NCBI GenBank assembly: GCA_030606765.1
Contig: JAUWFX010000022.1
Coordinates: 1-15,059 of the forward strand
Reading direction: 5' to 3'
Length of the DNA: 15,059 bases
Origin: Dehalococcoidia bacterium
GTDB lineage: Bacteria; Chloroflexota; Dehalococcoidia; GIF9; AB-539-J10
Numbering within the stretch: position 1 is the stretch's first letter; each line of letters opens with the position of its first letter. Position numbers and translations under genes: made by a program. Shown here one piece after another: positions 13,707 to 15,059 of this stretch. Below the pieces are notes generated by a model. The model saw only the letters and a program-made list of their open reading frames with translations. It was not told where the DNA came from and made no database searches.

Positions 13707-14135
13707 ATGGATGACTTATTGCAGTTAGGAAAGCAAGCCTTGGCATCACAACCGTTTAATGTGCTTGTTGGTGCAGAATTAACATGCTTCTCGCCGGGGC
13801 GGGCTGAGTTGACTATTCCCATCACTCCTCAACTGAAACAGCAGCACGGCTTTGTGCACGGAGGCGTAATTAGTTATGCTGCAGATAACGCCCTTACGGC
13901 TGCAGGCGCAAGTGTTCTTGGTCCGGCAGCTGTGACGTCAGAGTATAAGATCAATTATCTAAGGCCTGCTGTGGGGACCGCTTTGATTGCTAGAGCCACA
14001 GTCGTCTACTCGAGCAAGACCCAGGCTGTTTGCCGTTGTGATGTATTTGTGGTTAACGAGGGCAAAGAGAATTTGTGCGCCGTTTCGCAAGGCACAATCG
14101 CAAGGATAGGCCAGTCTTCGGAGGCCCAAACCTAA
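13707..14135 (+). CDS. PaaI/YdiI-type hotdog-fold thioesterase
   Basis: A 142-residue single hotdog-domain protein. The motif QQHGFVHGGVISYAADNAL (about residues 45-63) holds the HGG loop and the catalytic acidic residue region of the PaaI/4HBT family; KINYLRPAVG and a final beta-strand segment follow. Such enzymes hydrolyse acyl- or aryl-CoA thioesters; the actual substrate cannot be told from sequence. GGGAGG at 13696-13701 supports the ATG. It begins 26 nt after attC-like site 2, and its stop codon lies in an ACCTAAC sequence like an attC outer box, so it may itself be a former cassette. It has no functional link to the neighbouring aroKB or aspS genes. Confidence 0.88.
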   Translation: MDDLLQLGKQALASQPFNVLVGAELTCFSPGRAELTIPITPQLKQQHGFVHGGVISYAADNALTAAGASVLGPAAVTSEYKINYLRPAVGTALIARATVVYSSKTQAVCRCDVFVVNEGKENLCAVSQGTIARIGQSSEAQT

Positions 14136-14149
14136 CAAGCGGTTATAGG
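14130..14149 (+). other. Possible attC remnant at the thioesterase stop
   Basis: ACCTAAC (14130-14136) fits the RYYYAAC outer box and is followed after AAGCG by GTTATAG. The inner arms found in sites 1 and 2 are missing. This could be an attC that lost its centre, or chance. ACCTAAC is not the complement of GTTAAGC at the thioesterase's left side. Confidence 0.2.
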
Positions 14150-14261
14150 GAAGCCCCTTGTGGGCTTCCGCAGATTGGGAGGGGACAAGTCCCTCCCCTG
14201 CGAGAGCACTTTCTAGAAAGCCTCAACCTGGGGTCCCCACAAAATAATAGATTTTGCGGGG
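14149..14261. repeat. Three hairpins between the thioesterase and aspS
   Basis: Hairpin A: GGAAGCCC/GGGCTTCC (14149-14169, loop CTTGT). Hairpin B: GGGAGGG/CCCTCCC (14177-14197). Hairpin C: CCCCACAAAAT/ATTTTGCGGGG (14235-14261, one mismatch, loop AATAG), next to the palindrome GGGGTCCCC (14230-14238). None is followed by a strong T-run. They may end thioesterase transcription or be dispersed palindromic repeats. Confidence 0.5.
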
Positions 14262-14268
14262 TAAAATA

Positions 14269-14315
14269 AATTGAGCAACTGCATTTCTGCACAGCCTCCC
14301 ACAATTAGCTCAATT
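14269..14315. promoter_or_regulatory. Inverted repeat overlapping the aspS -35 box
   Basis: AATTGAGC (14269-14276) and GCTCAATT (14308-14315) are exact reverse complements 31 nt apart; the right copy overlaps the first two bases of the aspS -35 box. The placement before the transcription start suggests a DNA-binding site pair rather than an RNA leader. The arm is short, so chance is possible. Confidence 0.3.
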
Positions 14316-14343
14316 GAAAGTAAGCCCTTTTATAGGCTATAAT
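14314..14343 (+). promoter_or_regulatory. sigma70-type promoter of aspS
   Basis: TTGAAA (14314-14319), an 18-bp spacer and a perfect TATAAT (14338-14343). Transcription would begin near 14350, leaving a leader of about 20 nt that contains the AAGGAG ribosome site. This is the best promoter match in the window. Confidence 0.7.
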
Positions 14344-14369
14344 GGACAATTCAGAAAAGGAGTCTATAC

Positions 14370-15059
14370 TTGCTCAAAAGTCATAACTGTGGTGAACTGA
14401 GGAAAAACCATGGCGGGCAGCAGTTAACTTTAGCTGGCTGGGTGCACCGGCGTCGTGACCATGGAGGGAAGGTATTCATTGATCTGCGTGACCGGGAAGG
14501 CATAGGTCAGGTAGTGTTCAATCCCCAGGTATCACAAGAAGCATACGAGGTAGCTGGTTCGCTCCGTAGCGAGTATGTGATTCAGGTTACTGGAGAAGTT
14601 GCTCTCCGCCCTAAAGGGACAGAGAATCGCAAATTGGCTACCGGAGATGTTGAAGTTGTAGGCAAAGAGGCTGTCATCCTTAATCCGTCGAAAACGCCAC
14701 CGTTGTACGTAAGTGAAGATGAGGAAGTTGAAGAATCGCTTTGCCTCAAAAACCGCTACCTGTATCTGAGAAGACTGAGAATGAAGGACAACCTTCTCTT
14801 ACGCCACAAGATGACAAAGTTTATTCGTGATTTCCTCGACGCTAAGGGATTTGTTGAAATTGAAACACCTATTTTGATTAAGAGCACGCCAGAGGGAGCC
14901 CGGGACTACCTTGTGCCAAGTCGTATCAATCCCGGCAAGTTTTATGCTCTTCCTCAATCTCCACAGCAGCTCAAACAACTCCTCATGGTAGCCGGGTTTG
15001 ACAAGTACTTCCAGATAGCTCGTTGCTTCAGGGATGAAGACCTCCGAGCAGATCGCCAG
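14370..15059 (+). CDS. aspS: Aspartate--tRNA ligase, N-terminal part (3' truncated, TTG start)
   Basis: The window holds the first 230 codons. The start is TTG at 14370, 7 nt after AAGGAG (14357-14362), giving (M)[18 protein letters not shown], the usual bacterial AspRS beginning. The OB-fold anticodon-binding domain follows ([47 protein letters not shown]). Then the class II catalytic core begins: [16 protein letters not shown], motif 1 around [51 protein letters not shown] and motif 2 [14 protein letters not shown]. Motif 3 lies beyond the window. I cannot tell discriminating from non-discriminating AspRS here. Confidence 0.97.
   Translation, partial: MLKSHNCGELRKNHGGQQLTLAGWVHRRRDHGGKVFIDLRDREGIGQVVFNPQVSQEAYEVAGSLRSEYVIQVTGEVALRPKGTENRKLATGDVEVVGKEAVILNPSKTPPLYVSEDEEVEESLCLKNRYLYLRRLRMKDNLLLRHKMTKFIRDFLDAKGFVEIETPILIKSTPEGARDYLVPSRINPGKFYALPQSPQQLKQLLMVAGFDKYFQIARCFRDEDLRADRQ

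Noticed and set aside
1..15059. CRISPR array, tRNA or rRNA genes
   Set aside because: I saw no regularly spaced direct repeats, no tRNA-like cloverleaf with CCA end and no rRNA-like sequence.

Overview
The window looks like a chromosomal segment of an uncultured anaerobic bacterium, most likely Chloroflexota (Dehalococcoidia-like). I infer this from the style of the oligopeptide-binding lipoprotein and permease proteins, the shikimate gene grouping next to alaS and ruvX, and a short palindromic repeat inside ruvX of a kind I associate with that group. This placement is from memory of family sequences, not from a search.

Layout. Positions 1-3819 (+) hold the 3' end of alaS, then ruvX, aroE, sppA and aroC, packed with overlaps or very short gaps as one operon. 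Positions 3888-10683 (-) hold an MBL-fold hydrolase and a complete ABC oligopeptide/dipeptide transporter, transcribed as oppA-oppB-oppC-oppD-oppF. A perfect 30-nt palindrome lies between oppA and oppB. Positions 10684-11406 are a gene-poor divergent region with repeated Shine-Dalgarno-like motifs, a possible HicB antitoxin remnant and a long imperfect hairpin. Positions 11407-13122 (+) hold a fused aroK-aroB gene. Positions 13123-14369 look like accessory DNA between two core genes: two attC-like sites bracket a hicB-hicA toxin-antitoxin pair, followed by a PaaI-type thioesterase and several hairpins. aspS starts at 14370 from a TTG codon behind a strong sigma70-type promoter and runs off the end.

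How the genes work together. AroE, AroC and the AroK-AroB fusion supply four steps of the shikimate/chorismate pathway: 3-dehydroquinate synthase, shikimate dehydrogenase, shikimate kinase and chorismate synthase. The Opp proteins form a peptide importer: lipoprotein OppA, permeases OppB and OppC, ATPases OppD and OppF. AlaS, RuvX and AspS are translation and RNA/DNA housekeeping proteins. HicBA is an mRNA-interferase toxin-antitoxin module.

Most notable points. (1) The OppA protein appears circularly permuted: behind an intact lipoprotein signal, the C-terminal half of a family-5 solute-binding protein comes first and the N-terminal half second, in one open frame. (2) The hicBA pair has the structure of an integron gene cassette, including outer recombination boxes at its two ends that are exact reverse complements. 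(3) Palindromic repeats are embedded in frame within ruvX and in the AroK-AroB linker.
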